Source of the DNA: Catenulispora sp. GP43
Lineage (GTDB): Bacteria > Actinomycetota > Actinomycetes > Streptomycetales > Catenulisporaceae
Length of the DNA stretch: 64,000 nt
NCBI RefSeq assembly: GCF_041260665.1
Contig: NZ_JBGCCT010000002.1
Location: forward strand, 186,001 to 250,000
Direction of reading: 5' to 3'
Position 1 is the first letter of the stretch; each line of letters opens with the position of its first letter. The translations under genes were made by a program, and so were the position numbers. The notes below the pieces were generated by a model. That model did not search any database and was not told the DNA's origin. It saw only the letters and a list, made by a program, of their open reading frames with translations. Positions 33,076-41,077 of the stretch are shown in pieces.

Positions 33076-34116
33076 TCAGCTGCACACCAGACCGGCGGAC
33101 TGCCAGCTGGTGGGGTCGACCATCTTGGTGGGGGCGAAGGCCTCCTGCGGCAACGCCTTGCCGTTCTTGAGCTTGTCGTACATGGTCTGCACGGCCAGTG
33201 CGCCGATGTCCTTGCCGTTGATGAACAGGGCGGCCTTCATGCCGGAGGGCTGGCCGGACTTCCAGTCCTTGCAGGCCAGGTAGGCGCCCAAGCCCACGCC
33301 GATGATGTTGTCCGGGGACACGCCGGTGTTCTGCAGGGCCGTGACACCGCCCTGGACGTTCTCGTCGTTGCATCCCCAGATCACCCAGTGCTTGACGCCG
33401 GGGTTGGCGGTGACCGTGGCGGCGACCTTGTCCTGGGCGCCGGTCGGGGTGTTGTCGGTGGCCACGTCGATGTTCGCCACGCTCGCACCCGCGGCGGTGG
33501 CGAAGGCGCTCTTGGCCGCGTTGACGCGGTCGGTGCACACGGTGACGTCCTGCTCCCAGGCCGAGATGGTGCGGGTGTCGGCGGCGCTCCAGCCGGACTT
33601 GGCGAACAGCTGTCCGGCCTCCTGGCCGACCGCGGCACCCATCTGCTGGCCGCTGAACCCGATGCGCGGGAGCAGGTCGGTCGCGGCACACTTGGACGGG
33701 TCGGGGCCGGTGGCGCACACCTGGTCGTCCGAGCTGATGATCGACACGCCGGCGCTCTTGGCCGTGGAGATGACCTGCGGGCCCACCGCCGGGTCCGGCG
33801 GCACGATGATCAGGCCGCTGCTCTTCTGGGCTATCGCCGCCTGCACGTCGCTGACCGTCTGGTTCGCGTCGTTACCGAGGTTGACCACGGTCAGCTTGAC
33901 GCCGAGAGCGGCGGCCTTGGCCTTGGCTCCGTCGGCCTCGTCGACGAAGTACTGCTGGTCGCCCTGCTTCTGCAGGTAGGTCAGGGAGATCTGGCCGCCT
34001 GCCGGCGCGGGGGCCGCGGCGGCGGTGGAGGACTTGCCGGTCGAGCACGCTGTGGCGGCCAGCACCACCGCGACGCCCAGGATCGCGGCGGCGCCGCGGG
34101 TGCGTGAGCTGTTCAT
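33076..34116 (-). CDS. Sugar ABC transporter substrate-binding lipoprotein
   Basis: 346 residues; GGAG is 6 nt before ATG 34116. The lipoprotein signal is VVLAATACS with Cys24. The periplasmic-binding-protein type 1 fold is shown by LSYLQKQGDQQYFVDEADGA-like text (here LTYLQKQGDQQYFVDEADGA), SGLIIVPPDPAVGPQ, HWVIWGCNDENVQGGVTAL and AALFINGKDIGALAV. It most resembles L-arabinose/galactose-type binding proteins. First gene of the transporter operon and divergent from the galactose catabolic operon. Confidence 0.92.
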   Translation of the reverse strand: MNSSRTRGAAAILGVAVVLAATACSTGKSSTAAAAPAPAGGQISLTYLQKQGDQQYFVDEADGAKAKAAALGVKLTVVNLGNDANQTVSDVQAAIAQKSSGLIIVPPDPAVGPQVISTAKSAGVSIISSDDQVCATGPDPSKCAATDLLPRIGFSGQQMGAAVGQEAGQLFAKSGWSAADTRTISAWEQDVTVCTDRVNAAKSAFATAAGASVANIDVATDNTPTGAQDKVAATVTANPGVKHWVIWGCNDENVQGGVTALQNTGVSPDNIIGVGLGAYLACKDWKSGQPSGMKAALFINGKDIGALAVQTMYDKLKNGKALPQEAFAPTKMVDPTSWQSAGLVCS

Positions 34117-34431
34117 GTCCGACTCCAGGGAGATGACGAGGTTCCTCGCCTCATGGATCCGCCTCGCCCGATTTTCCACGAGATAGGCAGGAATATGATG
34201 TGGTCAACCCGATGCGTTGATTCGTACTCCGGCCGTGACGGACCTGTGATCTTCCGCTTGCCGGCGACGATCGGGTTGTCTTCCGGCGCCCGTTCGGGCG
34301 TTTCCCCGCGGTCTTGCCACTGCGACCGGTCGCGTCGGCGACGTGTCGTCGCAGCTCTCGAACCCTAAGAGCGGGCTCTCGGAGCTGTCAAGATTATTGC
34401 ATAAATAATTATCAGAGCCTATCGTTGAGCC
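34117..34431. other. Divergent promoter region of the galactose regulon
   Basis: It lies between the transporter operon (minus) and the catabolic operon (plus). The operator candidate copy B (34387-34415) is 16 bp from the SDR start. No gene is seen. Confidence 0.7.
34387..34415. promoter_or_regulatory. 29-bp operator candidate, copy B
   Basis: Begins GTCAAGAT and ends AATTATCAG; the core ATTATT, GCATA, AATAAT has perfect 6-bp inverted arms. It is 24/29 identical to copy A upstream of the alpha-galactosidase gene. Located 16 bp before the SDR start, it would block or control the catabolic operon; the encoded FadR-type protein at 35248 is the likely ligand-responsive regulator. Confidence 0.72.
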
Positions 34432-35199
34432 GTGAACGAGCAGAGGAGTCACCGGTTCGCCGGTCGGGTCGCGGTGATCACCGGCGCGGCGAGCGGGATC
34501 GGTGCGGCGACAGCACGGCGGCTGGCCGCCGAGGGCGCGGCCGTCGTGGTGGTGGACATCGCCGACGAGGAAGCCCGCGAGGTGGTGCGCGACATCGGGT
34601 TCGCCGCGGGCCGGGCCGAGTACTGGCCGGGCGACGTGTCCTCGGCGGCGATGTGGGAGGCGTTGGCTTCGCACGTACGTGAGCGGTATGGCCGCCTGGA
34701 TGTATTGCACAGCAACGCGTTCACGGTCGTCGTGAAGGCGGCGCACGCGCTGACCGAGGAGGAGTGGGACGGCCAGATGGCCGTCACGCTGAAGGCCTCG
34801 TGGCTCGGCATGCGCGCCTTCGCCTCGCTGCTGACCGAACACGAAGGCTGCCTGGTCCTGACCTCCTCGGTCCACGCGCTGATCGGCCTGCCCGGTCATC
34901 CGGCATACGCCGCGGCCAAGGGGGCGCTGTGCGCGCTGGGCCGGCAGCTCGCCGTGGAGTACGGACCGCGGGTCCGGGTCAACACCGTGGTCCCCGGGCC
35001 GATCATGACGGCGGCCTGGGACCGCGTCGAGCAGGACGCCCGCGCGGCGAGCGTCGCCGAGACCGTGGCCAAGCGATTCGGACGGCCGGAAGAGGTGGCC
35101 GCCGCGGTGGCGTTCCTGGCTTCGGCGGACGCCTCCTACATCACCGGAACGACGCTGGTAGTGGACGGCGGATGGTCAGTGGTCAAATCATCCTCCTGA
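34432..35199 (+). CDS. SDR dehydrogenase, probable sugar (D-galactose) 1-dehydrogenase
   Basis: 255 residues, GTG start. Classical SDR: TGAASGIGAATA (about 17-28), catalytic Ser in TSSVHAL and YAAAKGAL (Tyr about 161, Lys about 165), ending ITGTTLVVDGGW. By position at the head of a galactonate operon it should oxidise D-galactose to galactonolactone, as the SDR-type sugar dehydrogenases of the De Ley-Doudoroff route do. The HSNAF in place of the usual NNAG is unusual. Substrate assignment is from context. Confidence 0.82.
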   Translation: MNEQRSHRFAGRVAVITGAASGIGAATARRLAAEGAAVVVVDIADEEAREVVRDIGFAAGRAEYWPGDVSSAAMWEALASHVRERYGRLDVLHSNAFTVVVKAAHALTEEEWDGQMAVTLKASWLGMRAFASLLTEHEGCLVLTSSVHALIGLPGHPAYAAAKGALCALGRQLAVEYGPRVRVNTVVPGPIMTAAWDRVEQDARAASVAETVAKRFGRPEEVAAAVAFLASADASYITGTTLVVDGGWSVVKSSS

Positions 35200-35247
35200 C
35201 TGACACCACCATCCACGCCGCGAACCGGCGCGAACGAAAGGCCCTTC

Positions 35248-35964
35248 ATGAACACCACGGCGCGAGGACTGCACGGACAGGCCGTCGAGGCGATCGGCGA
35301 GCGCATCGTGCGCGGAGTCTACGCCCCAGGCCAGTCGCTGTACCCCGACAAGATCGAGGCCGAACTCGGCGTCAGCAAGACCGTGGTCCGCGAAGCGCTT
35401 CGAGTGCTGGCGTCCAAGGGGCTCATCGACTCCAGGCAGAAACGCGGCACCTTCATCAGGCCCCGCGCCGACTGGAACCTGCTCGACGCGGATCTGCTGC
35501 GCTGGCAGGGCATGGGCGTACCGGATGAGGGCTTCCTGGAGAACCTGGCCGAGGTCCGCGCCATCGTCGAGCCAGCCGGCGCCCGCTTGGCCGCCGCCCG
35601 CCGCACCGAGCAGGACCTGGCGGCGTTGGAGGAGGCGCTGGCGGCGATGGCCGCCGCCGAAGGCGACGTCGAAGCGAACGTCGAAGCCGACCTGCTGTTC
35701 CACCGGGCGCTGCTGGCCGCGGCGAACAACGAACTGCTCACCCGGATGGAAGTCGTGATCGAGGCCGGGCTGCGCGTGCGCGACCGGTTCGTCCACGGCG
35801 CCGAACACGCCGATGACGCCGTACCCGCCCACCGCTCCGTCCTCGACGCGGTACGCGCCCAGGACCCCGACGCGGCAGCGCGAGCCGTCGAGGATCTGCT
35901 CGCCAAGGCCACCGCCGACCTGCGGACCGTGATATCCCGCACGCACCCGAAAGAGTCCGGATGA
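35248..35964 (+). CDS. FadR-subfamily GntR regulator (DgoR-like)
   Basis: 238 residues; GAAAGG upstream of ATG. The N-terminal winged helix has IVRGVYAPGQSLYPDKIEAE and LGVSKTVVREALRVLASKGL (about 20-62). The C-terminal FCD domain has FHRALLAAANNELL (about 150-163) and the His ligand in AHRSVLDAVRAQD. In E. coli, DgoR of the same subfamily represses galactonate genes until galactonate binds. Its stop overlaps the dgoD start (ATGA at 35961). It probably binds the two 29-bp sites. Confidence 0.9.
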   Translation: MNTTARGLHGQAVEAIGERIVRGVYAPGQSLYPDKIEAELGVSKTVVREALRVLASKGLIDSRQKRGTFIRPRADWNLLDADLLRWQGMGVPDEGFLENLAEVRAIVEPAGARLAAARRTEQDLAALEEALAAMAAAEGDVEANVEADLLFHRALLAAANNELLTRMEVVIEAGLRVRDRFVHGAEHADDAVPAHRSVLDAVRAQDPDAAARAVEDLLAKATADLRTVISRTHPKESG

Positions 35965-37106
35965 AGATCACATCGCTGGAGACATTCCTGATCGCCCCCC
36001 GGTGGTTGTTCCTGCGCGTCGCGACCGACGAGGGCATCACCGGATGGGGCGAGCCGGTGGTGGAGGGCCGGGCCGAGACCGTCCGCGCCGCGATCCACGA
36101 ACTCGCCGACTACCTCGTCGGCGAGGACCCGCTGCGCATCGAGCACCACTGGCAGGTGCTCACCAAGGGCGGGTTCTACCGCGGCGGCCCGGTGCTGTCC
36201 TCGGCGGTGGCCGGAATCGACCAGGCGCTGTGGGACCTGGCCGGCAAGGCCTACGGCGCGCCGGTCCACCAACTGCTCGGCGGCCCGGTGCGGGACCGCG
36301 CCCGCGTCTACGCCTGGATCGGCGGCGACCGGCCGACCGAGGTGGCCGAACTGGCCGCCGCCCAGGCCGAGGCCGGGTTCAGCGCGGTGAAGATGAACGG
36401 CTCCGCCCAGATGCGGCACATCGACACCCCCGCGCAGGCCGAGGCGGTCGTCGAGCGGGTCGCCGCGGTCCGCGCGGTCCTCGGTCCAGACCGCGACGTC
36501 GTGGTCGACTTCCACGGCCGGATGTCCACGGCCATGTCACGCCGTCTGCTTCCAATGCTCGAACCCTTGCAACCGCTGTTCGTCGAGGAACCGGTCCTCC
36601 CCGAGTACTCGCGTGACCTGCGCAGCCTCGTCGAATGCTCCAGCGTCCCGCTGGCGGTCGGCGAGCGGCTGTTCTCCCGCTGGGATTTCCGCGACGTGCT
36701 CACCACCGGCATAGCGGTCGCCCAACCGGACCTGTCGCACGCCGGCGGCATCTCGGAGGTGCGACGCATCGCCGCCGCCGCCGAGACCCACGACGTGGCC
36801 GTGGCCCCACACTGCCCCCTCGGCCCGCTCGCCCTGGCCGCCAGCCTGCAACTGGCGTTCGCGACACCCAACTTCCTGATCCAGGAACAGAGCCTGGGAT
36901 TGCACTACAACCGCGGCAACGAGATGTTCGACTACCTGGCCGACCCCGAGCCGCTGCGCGTCCGCGAAGGCCATATCGAGCGCTTCACCGGGCCGGGGCT
37001 GGGCATCGAGATCGACGAGGCGGCGGTGCGCCGTGCGGCCGAAGTCGGCCACCGGTGGCGCAACCCCGTCTGGCAGCACGCGGACGGGTCGTTCGCAGAA
37101 TGGTGA
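35961..37106 (+). CDS. dgoD: D-galactonate dehydratase
   Basis: 381 residues, the family length. Mandelate racemase subgroup of the enolase superfamily. The metal ligands and catalytic residues fall at the E. coli DgoD positions: Asp183 and His185 in VVDFHGR, Glu209 in FVEEP, Glu235 in GERLF and His284 in APHCPLGP. It removes water from D-galactonate to give 2-keto-3-deoxygalactonate. Start overlaps the regulator stop and its own stop overlaps the next start, so the operon is translationally coupled. Confidence 0.93.
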   Translation: MKITSLETFLIAPRWLFLRVATDEGITGWGEPVVEGRAETVRAAIHELADYLVGEDPLRIEHHWQVLTKGGFYRGGPVLSSAVAGIDQALWDLAGKAYGAPVHQLLGGPVRDRARVYAWIGGDRPTEVAELAAAQAEAGFSAVKMNGSAQMRHIDTPAQAEAVVERVAAVRAVLGPDRDVVVDFHGRMSTAMSRRLLPMLEPLQPLFVEEPVLPEYSRDLRSLVECSSVPLAVGERLFSRWDFRDVLTTGIAVAQPDLSHAGGISEVRRIAAAAETHDVAVAPHCPLGPLALAASLQLAFATPNFLIQEQSLGLHYNRGNEMFDYLADPEPLRVREGHIERFTGPGLGIEIDEAAVRRAAEVGHRWRNPVWQHADGSFAEW

Positions 37107-37933
37107 CCGTCCAGCAGCCGGCCGTCGAGTTCGACGCCGAGCGCGGCGGGCGCTGGACGTCACTGCGCGCGGGCGGCAGGGAATGGCTGTGGCGGCGCCC
37201 CGATCCGGCGCGCCGGACGGTGCGCCCCGGCGACGCCTTCGTCGACGTCGGCGGCGTGGAGGAATGCGTTCCCACGATTCGGGGGCTCCCCGACCACGGC
37301 GACGCATGGTCCCGGCCCTGGCGGGCGCACAGCGGTCGCACCATGGTGCAATGTCCTGACTTCGAGCTGGACCGCCGGATCATCGCCGGGCCCGCGGCGC
37401 TGCACCTCGTCTACACACTGCGCGCCGAACCCGGCTACCGGTTCCTGTGGGCGGCGCACGCCCTGCTCGACCTGTCTGAGCAAGCTGTGTTGTCCGCGCC
37501 CGAGGGCACACCGACCCGCCTGTTCCCCGAAGCCGCGGGACTTCTGACCGACACCTGGCCCAGCTCAGCGCCGTACGTCACCGGCAACTGGCCCGAACCC
37601 CGCGGACTGCGCCTGGACCGCCTCGGTCCCGACGACGGTACCGCGGTCGGCGCGGTCCTGGTCGGTTGCGACGCGATCGGAGTCGCGGACGGTCCCGACG
37701 TTCTGAACCTCCGCTTGTACGCGGAACCCGATGTGCCCGTCTCGATCGCACTATGGCGCAATATGGGCGGTTTCCCACACTCCGCGCCGTATCGCAGCGT
37801 CGGTGTCGAGCCCATGCTCGGCAGCGTCTTCGACCTTGCCGACGCCGGGCCGCACGACGCCGCCGTCGTGCCACCGACCGGAGAACTGCGGTGGGCACTA
37901 CAAATCACCGCGGCCCGCCGCCACGAACACTGA
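37100..37933 (+). CDS. Galactose mutarotase-like (aldose 1-epimerase fold) protein
   Basis: 277 residues from ATG 37100, overlapping the dgoD end by 7 bp. The all-beta fold is suggested by DVGGVEECVPTIRGLPDHGD, WSRPWRAH, and ALWRNMGGFPHSAPYRSVGVEPMLGS (quoted in parts: ALWRNMGGFPHSAPY and RSVGVEPMLGS), in which the last Glu would be the catalytic base. Similar proteins are common in sugar-acid operons and may interconvert anomers of galactose. The activity is unproven. Confidence 0.75.
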   Translation: MVTVQQPAVEFDAERGGRWTSLRAGGREWLWRRPDPARRTVRPGDAFVDVGGVEECVPTIRGLPDHGDAWSRPWRAHSGRTMVQCPDFELDRRIIAGPAALHLVYTLRAEPGYRFLWAAHALLDLSEQAVLSAPEGTPTRLFPEAAGLLTDTWPSSAPYVTGNWPEPRGLRLDRLGPDDGTAVGAVLVGCDAIGVADGPDVLNLRLYAEPDVPVSIALWRNMGGFPHSAPYRSVGVEPMLGSVFDLADAGPHDAAVVPPTGELRWALQITAARRHEH

Positions 37934-37953
37934 TCCCCGAGAGACACGAAGCC

Positions 37954-38580
37954 ATGGATGTCACCGCACTCCCCCACCGGACCCTCGCCATCGTTCGCGG
38001 CTCCGACCCGACGGCTGCTTTGCGCACCATCCTGATCCTCGCCGAGGAGGGACTGACCGCCAGCGAGGTGTCCCTGACGACCCCGAACGCGCTCTGGGTG
38101 ATCGAACAGGCCCGGCGCGAACTCGGCCCCGACGCCCTGCTCGGCGCCGGCACCGTCGTCACAGCGGCCGACGCGGCGCGAGCCGCCGACGCCGGAGCCG
38201 CCTTCCTGGTCACCCCCGGACTCGGCCCGGACCTGCGCGAGGCTGGCCCGCCCGGACTGCCGACGTTCGTCGGCGCCCTGACACCCGGCGAGGTGATCGG
38301 GGCCCTGGCCTACGGCGCCACCGCGGTCAAGGTCTTCCCCGCCTCCCTCGGCGGACCACCGTATCTCAAGGCGCTGAGGGATCCGTTCCCGACTGTGCCG
38401 TTCGTCCCGGTCGGCGGAGTGGACGCCGACGGCGCAGCCGCCTACCTCGCCGGCGGCGCGGCCGCCGTGGGGGTCGGTTCGCCGCTGATCGGCGATGCCG
38501 CGTCCGGCGGCGGCCACGACGGCCTGCGCGCCCGCGCCGCGGCTTGGCGGCTGCGCATGGCCGAGGCGGTGGCCGCGTGA
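37954..38580 (+). CDS. dgoA: 2-dehydro-3-deoxy-6-phosphogalactonate aldolase (KDPG/KHG family)
   Basis: 208 residues. The KDPG/KDPGal aldolase family is clear: catalytic Lys126 in GATAVKVFPASLGGP forms the Schiff base, Glu38 in SEVSLTTPNA is the general base, and the substrate loop has VGALTPGEV and VGGVDADG. It splits 2-keto-3-deoxy-6-phosphogalactonate into pyruvate and glyceraldehyde 3-phosphate. The GTGA overlap with the kinase gene that follows supports a joint role. Confidence 0.88.
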   Translation: MDVTALPHRTLAIVRGSDPTAALRTILILAEEGLTASEVSLTTPNALWVIEQARRELGPDALLGAGTVVTAADAARAADAGAAFLVTPGLGPDLREAGPPGLPTFVGALTPGEVIGALAYGATAVKVFPASLGGPPYLKALRDPFPTVPFVPVGGVDADGAAAYLAGGAAAVGVGSPLIGDAASGGGHDGLRARAAAWRLRMAEAVAA

Positions 38581-39533
38581 CCACGCCGGACGTCGTCACC
38601 ATCGGCGAGACCATGGCGGCGCTGCGCGCCACCGGTCCGGTCCGGCTCGGCGCACCGATGAACCTCTCCGTCGCCGGAGCCGAATCCACCGTCGCCATCG
38701 GCCTGGCCCGTCTCGGGCACCGCTCGTGCTGGATCGGGCGGGTCGGCGACGACGAGTTCGGCGCCTTGGTTCTCCGAACCCTGCTCGCCGAAGGAGTCGA
38801 CGTCAGCCACGCCCACATCGACGGCGAAGGCCGACCCACCGGCCTGCTGGCACGCGAAAGACGTATAGGCGGCCTGATCCAGGTCTCCTACTACCGTGGC
38901 GGGTCGGCGGGATCAGCCCTGTGCCCCGAGGACGTGCTGCCCGCCTTGTCGCCCGGAGTCCGCCTTCTGCATCTGACCGGGATCACCCCGGCGCTGAGCC
39001 CGACCTGTGCCGAAGCCGCCTTGGCCGCGGCCCGTGAAGCACGCGAACTCGGCATCACCGTCAGCCTGGATGTGAACTACCGCTCCAGATTGTGGTCAGC
39101 GCAGCGCGCACGGGAAACGCTGCTGCCCCTGACCCGCCTGGCCGACATCCTGATCGCCTCCGCCGACGAACTGCACCTGGTCTGCGCGGATCCCGTGCTG
39201 GAAGAGAAGGCCCTGGTAGACGCGCTCCTGACCGAAGGCACCCGCGAACTCGTGCTCACTCGCGGCGGCAACGGGGCCGACGTGTTCACCACCGCGGCCA
39301 GCGCCCACGCCGAGGCGCACCAGGTGCCCGTGGTCGACGTGGTCGGCGCGGGCGACGCCTTCGTCGCCGGCTATCTGTCGGGCCTCCTGGACGGCCTGGA
39401 CCTCGACCGGCGGCTCCGTCGCGCAGTGGCCGCCGGCGCCTTCGCCGTCGCCGCCGAAGGCGACTGGGAGGGCCTGCCCACCCGGGACAGCCTCGCACTG
39501 CTCGACCATCCGTCCGGCACCACCCTCCGCTGA
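38577..39533 (+). CDS. PfkB-family 2-keto-3-deoxy sugar-acid kinase
   Basis: 318 residues, GTG start overlapping the aldolase stop. PfkB fold: N-terminal TIGETMAALRATGPV and GAESTVAIGLARLGH (the first PfkB signature region), C-terminal PVVDVVGAGDAFVAGYLSGLL with GAGD anion hole and catalytic Asp. The order dehydratase, aldolase, kinase indicates that it phosphorylates 2-keto-3-deoxygalactonate. It is of the KdgK type, not of the unrelated DgoK fold used by E. coli. Confidence 0.9.
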   Translation: MTTPDVVTIGETMAALRATGPVRLGAPMNLSVAGAESTVAIGLARLGHRSCWIGRVGDDEFGALVLRTLLAEGVDVSHAHIDGEGRPTGLLARERRIGGLIQVSYYRGGSAGSALCPEDVLPALSPGVRLLHLTGITPALSPTCAEAALAAAREARELGITVSLDVNYRSRLWSAQRARETLLPLTRLADILIASADELHLVCADPVLEEKALVDALLTEGTRELVLTRGGNGADVFTTAASAHAEAHQVPVVDVVGAGDAFVAGYLSGLLDGLDLDRRLRRAVAAGAFAVAAEGDWEGLPTRDSLALLDHPSGTTLR

Positions 39534-39559
39534 CCAGGAACGAGCCGCGGAGACCCGCG

Positions 39560-39838
39560 ATCAGCACCATCCCCGCCGAGGCGGTCGAGATCTGGGCCGA
39601 GGGCGGGTTCGCATTCGCCGAAGGCGCCCGCTGGGCCGGCGGCGGCCTCGTCTTCGTCGGCGTCCTCTCCGGACGCCTGTTCGAGATCCCGGCCGAACCC
39701 GGTGACGACGGCCGGCGCCGCGCACGCGTATCGCCGGTCTGAAGCTTCCGCGCGGCGCGGTCGCCCCGCTCGAAGGGACCATCGGAGACTGGATCGTCGC
39801 GGCCGGGCCCGGCATCACCCGGCTCGGGCGAGCCACCG
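39560..39838 (+). pseudogene. Broken SMP-30/gluconolactonase gene (probable galactonolactonase)
   Basis: The first frame reads AVEIWAEGGFAFAEGARWAG, then GGLVFVGVLSGRLFEIPA, the family N-terminus. The continuation is in another frame: RIAGLKLPRGAVAPLEGTIG, then DWIVAAGPGITRLG. GGAG at 39549-39552 sits 7 nt before ATCAGCACC, where family members have ATG, so the start codon seems mutated to ATC. The rest of the propeller is replaced by other DNA. The intact gene would have hydrolysed the lactone made by the SDR. Confidence 0.75.
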
Positions 39839-40079
39839 CGGTGGATCGCCCGCCAAAGCCCTGCTGCTGTCGGCGCCGGCCACTGCTCCGGGGCACTCGT
39901 TCAGCCGCAGCGGCGTCAGCATCGTCAACGGCGGCCACGTCGGCCTGTTCCGCTACGCACGTATCTTTCAGCGCAACGACAAAGCAGAACTGCCGGTGCG
40001 CGTGGCCTGTATCACCGACATGGATCCTGCCTCGGACGCGGCCGGCGAAGACATGCGCAAGAAGCTGAAGCAGTGGAGT
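39839..40079 (+). pseudogene. Fragment of an OLD-family nuclease (TOPRIM domain)
   Basis: About 75 codons read AKALLLSAPATAPGHSFS, then GVSIVNGGHVGLFRYARIFQ and ELPVRVACITDMDPASDAAG. GVSIVNVG.. RYARIFxR and the acidic TDxD motif are typical of the TOPRIM domain of OLD-family ATP-dependent endonucleases. The ATPase part is missing and an IS end lies directly downstream, so the IS inserted into this gene. Confidence 0.7.
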
Positions 40080-40341
40080 GACCTGTGTCCTTGCCGAGAA
40101 CCTCATCCATGCTGGTCCGGCCGCCTATCCAGATCATGGTGACGGCAATTGACCGGCGGTGGGATCGTGAGTTCTCGTGTGCCTGCGCTTCGCCTACGTC
40201 CTGGCCGTCTTGCAGCGCCAACTCGCCGCGGCAGGAAGACGTCCGCGACCTGACTGGGCCGATCGCGCGATCATCGCGCTGCTGCTCGGTCTAGCACCCA
40301 AAGCGTGCCGCGCTGGACTACGTCTGTTCGTTACCCCGGAT

Positions 40342-40349
40342 ACCATCCT
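40342..40349. repeat. 8-bp target-site duplication of the ISL3-family element (left copy)
   Basis: ACCATCCT here is repeated exactly at 42553-42560, on the other side of the element. ISL3-family elements make 8-bp duplications. Confidence 0.92.
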
Positions 40350-40431
40350 GGCTCATCAATCTTGGGTGTGGCATCAAGTAGCTGATCATCTACGTGCTGG
40401 TCCTGGGATGGGTGCAGCTTTCTGGGGCCGC

Positions 40432-41025
40432 TTACCCCATGCTCTGGGCGATGACAAGGATGACGACCGTGTCTGTCGATCGTCTCTCGACGATGATGTT
40501 GCCGGATGACGCCCCGTCCCACTGGTAGACCGCGGATCCCTCTGTGGAGTCCTCGCTCCAGTCTGGACCGAGCCCTTGCACGAATGACTGGGGTCGGCCG
40601 GTGTCAGCCGTCACCTCGTCCGCGGTCTTTGCCGTCGGCACAGCGGCAAGCGTCTTCAGAAGGGTCGCCGTGTCTGGCGCCGGGACGGAGAAACGTAAGA
40701 ACAGCGTGTCGGGGCCGTTGAATGAGTTGTCGTCGCTGTAGTAGCGCACATCGCTGGACGTCGGCGGTAGTGGGATGCGGTAGTACTGCACAGCCCCTGT
40801 CAGGGTGCCGGTTGCCGAATTGGTCCAGCCGGACGAACACTCGTTGCGGTGGTAGGAGTGTGGATCGGTTCGCGTGGGGTCCTCGGGCCAGCATGGCGCC
40901 ACCGCCTGACGTGTGGCATAGCCGGCTGCGCTCAACGCCAGGACGACCGCCAGCGCCCAGAAACAGCCTCGGCCGCGCCGCCCTGCTGGGCTTTGCGCTT
41001 CAGGAACCGTCCTTGGCTCAGCCAT
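40432..41025 (-). CDS. Exported or membrane-anchored hypothetical protein, ISL3 passenger
   Basis: 197 residues. A basic N-terminus (GRRGRG) and one hydrophobic helix at about 22-42 (FWALAVVLALSAAGYATRQA) precede an outside domain with two Cys residues. LPPTSSDVRYYSDDNSFNGP and PDTLFLRFSVP suggest a small mixed fold, and WSEDSTEGSAVYQWDG then GNIIVERRSTDTVVILV look like a surface beta domain. No known family is recognised. It lies inside the ISL3 termini and is transcribed toward the left end, in the same direction as the transposase, 52 bp beyond its end. Confidence 0.75.
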   Translation of the reverse strand: MAEPRTVPEAQSPAGRRGRGCFWALAVVLALSAAGYATRQAVAPCWPEDPTRTDPHSYHRNECSSGWTNSATGTLTGAVQYYRIPLPPTSSDVRYYSDDNSFNGPDTLFLRFSVPAPDTATLLKTLAAVPTAKTADEVTADTGRPQSFVQGLGPDWSEDSTEGSAVYQWDGASSGNIIVERRSTDTVVILVIAQSMG

Positions 41026-41077
41026 GACGCGATCCTTGCAGCGCGAGCGTCCGGGATGTGCCGGGGGTCGCTTTTCT

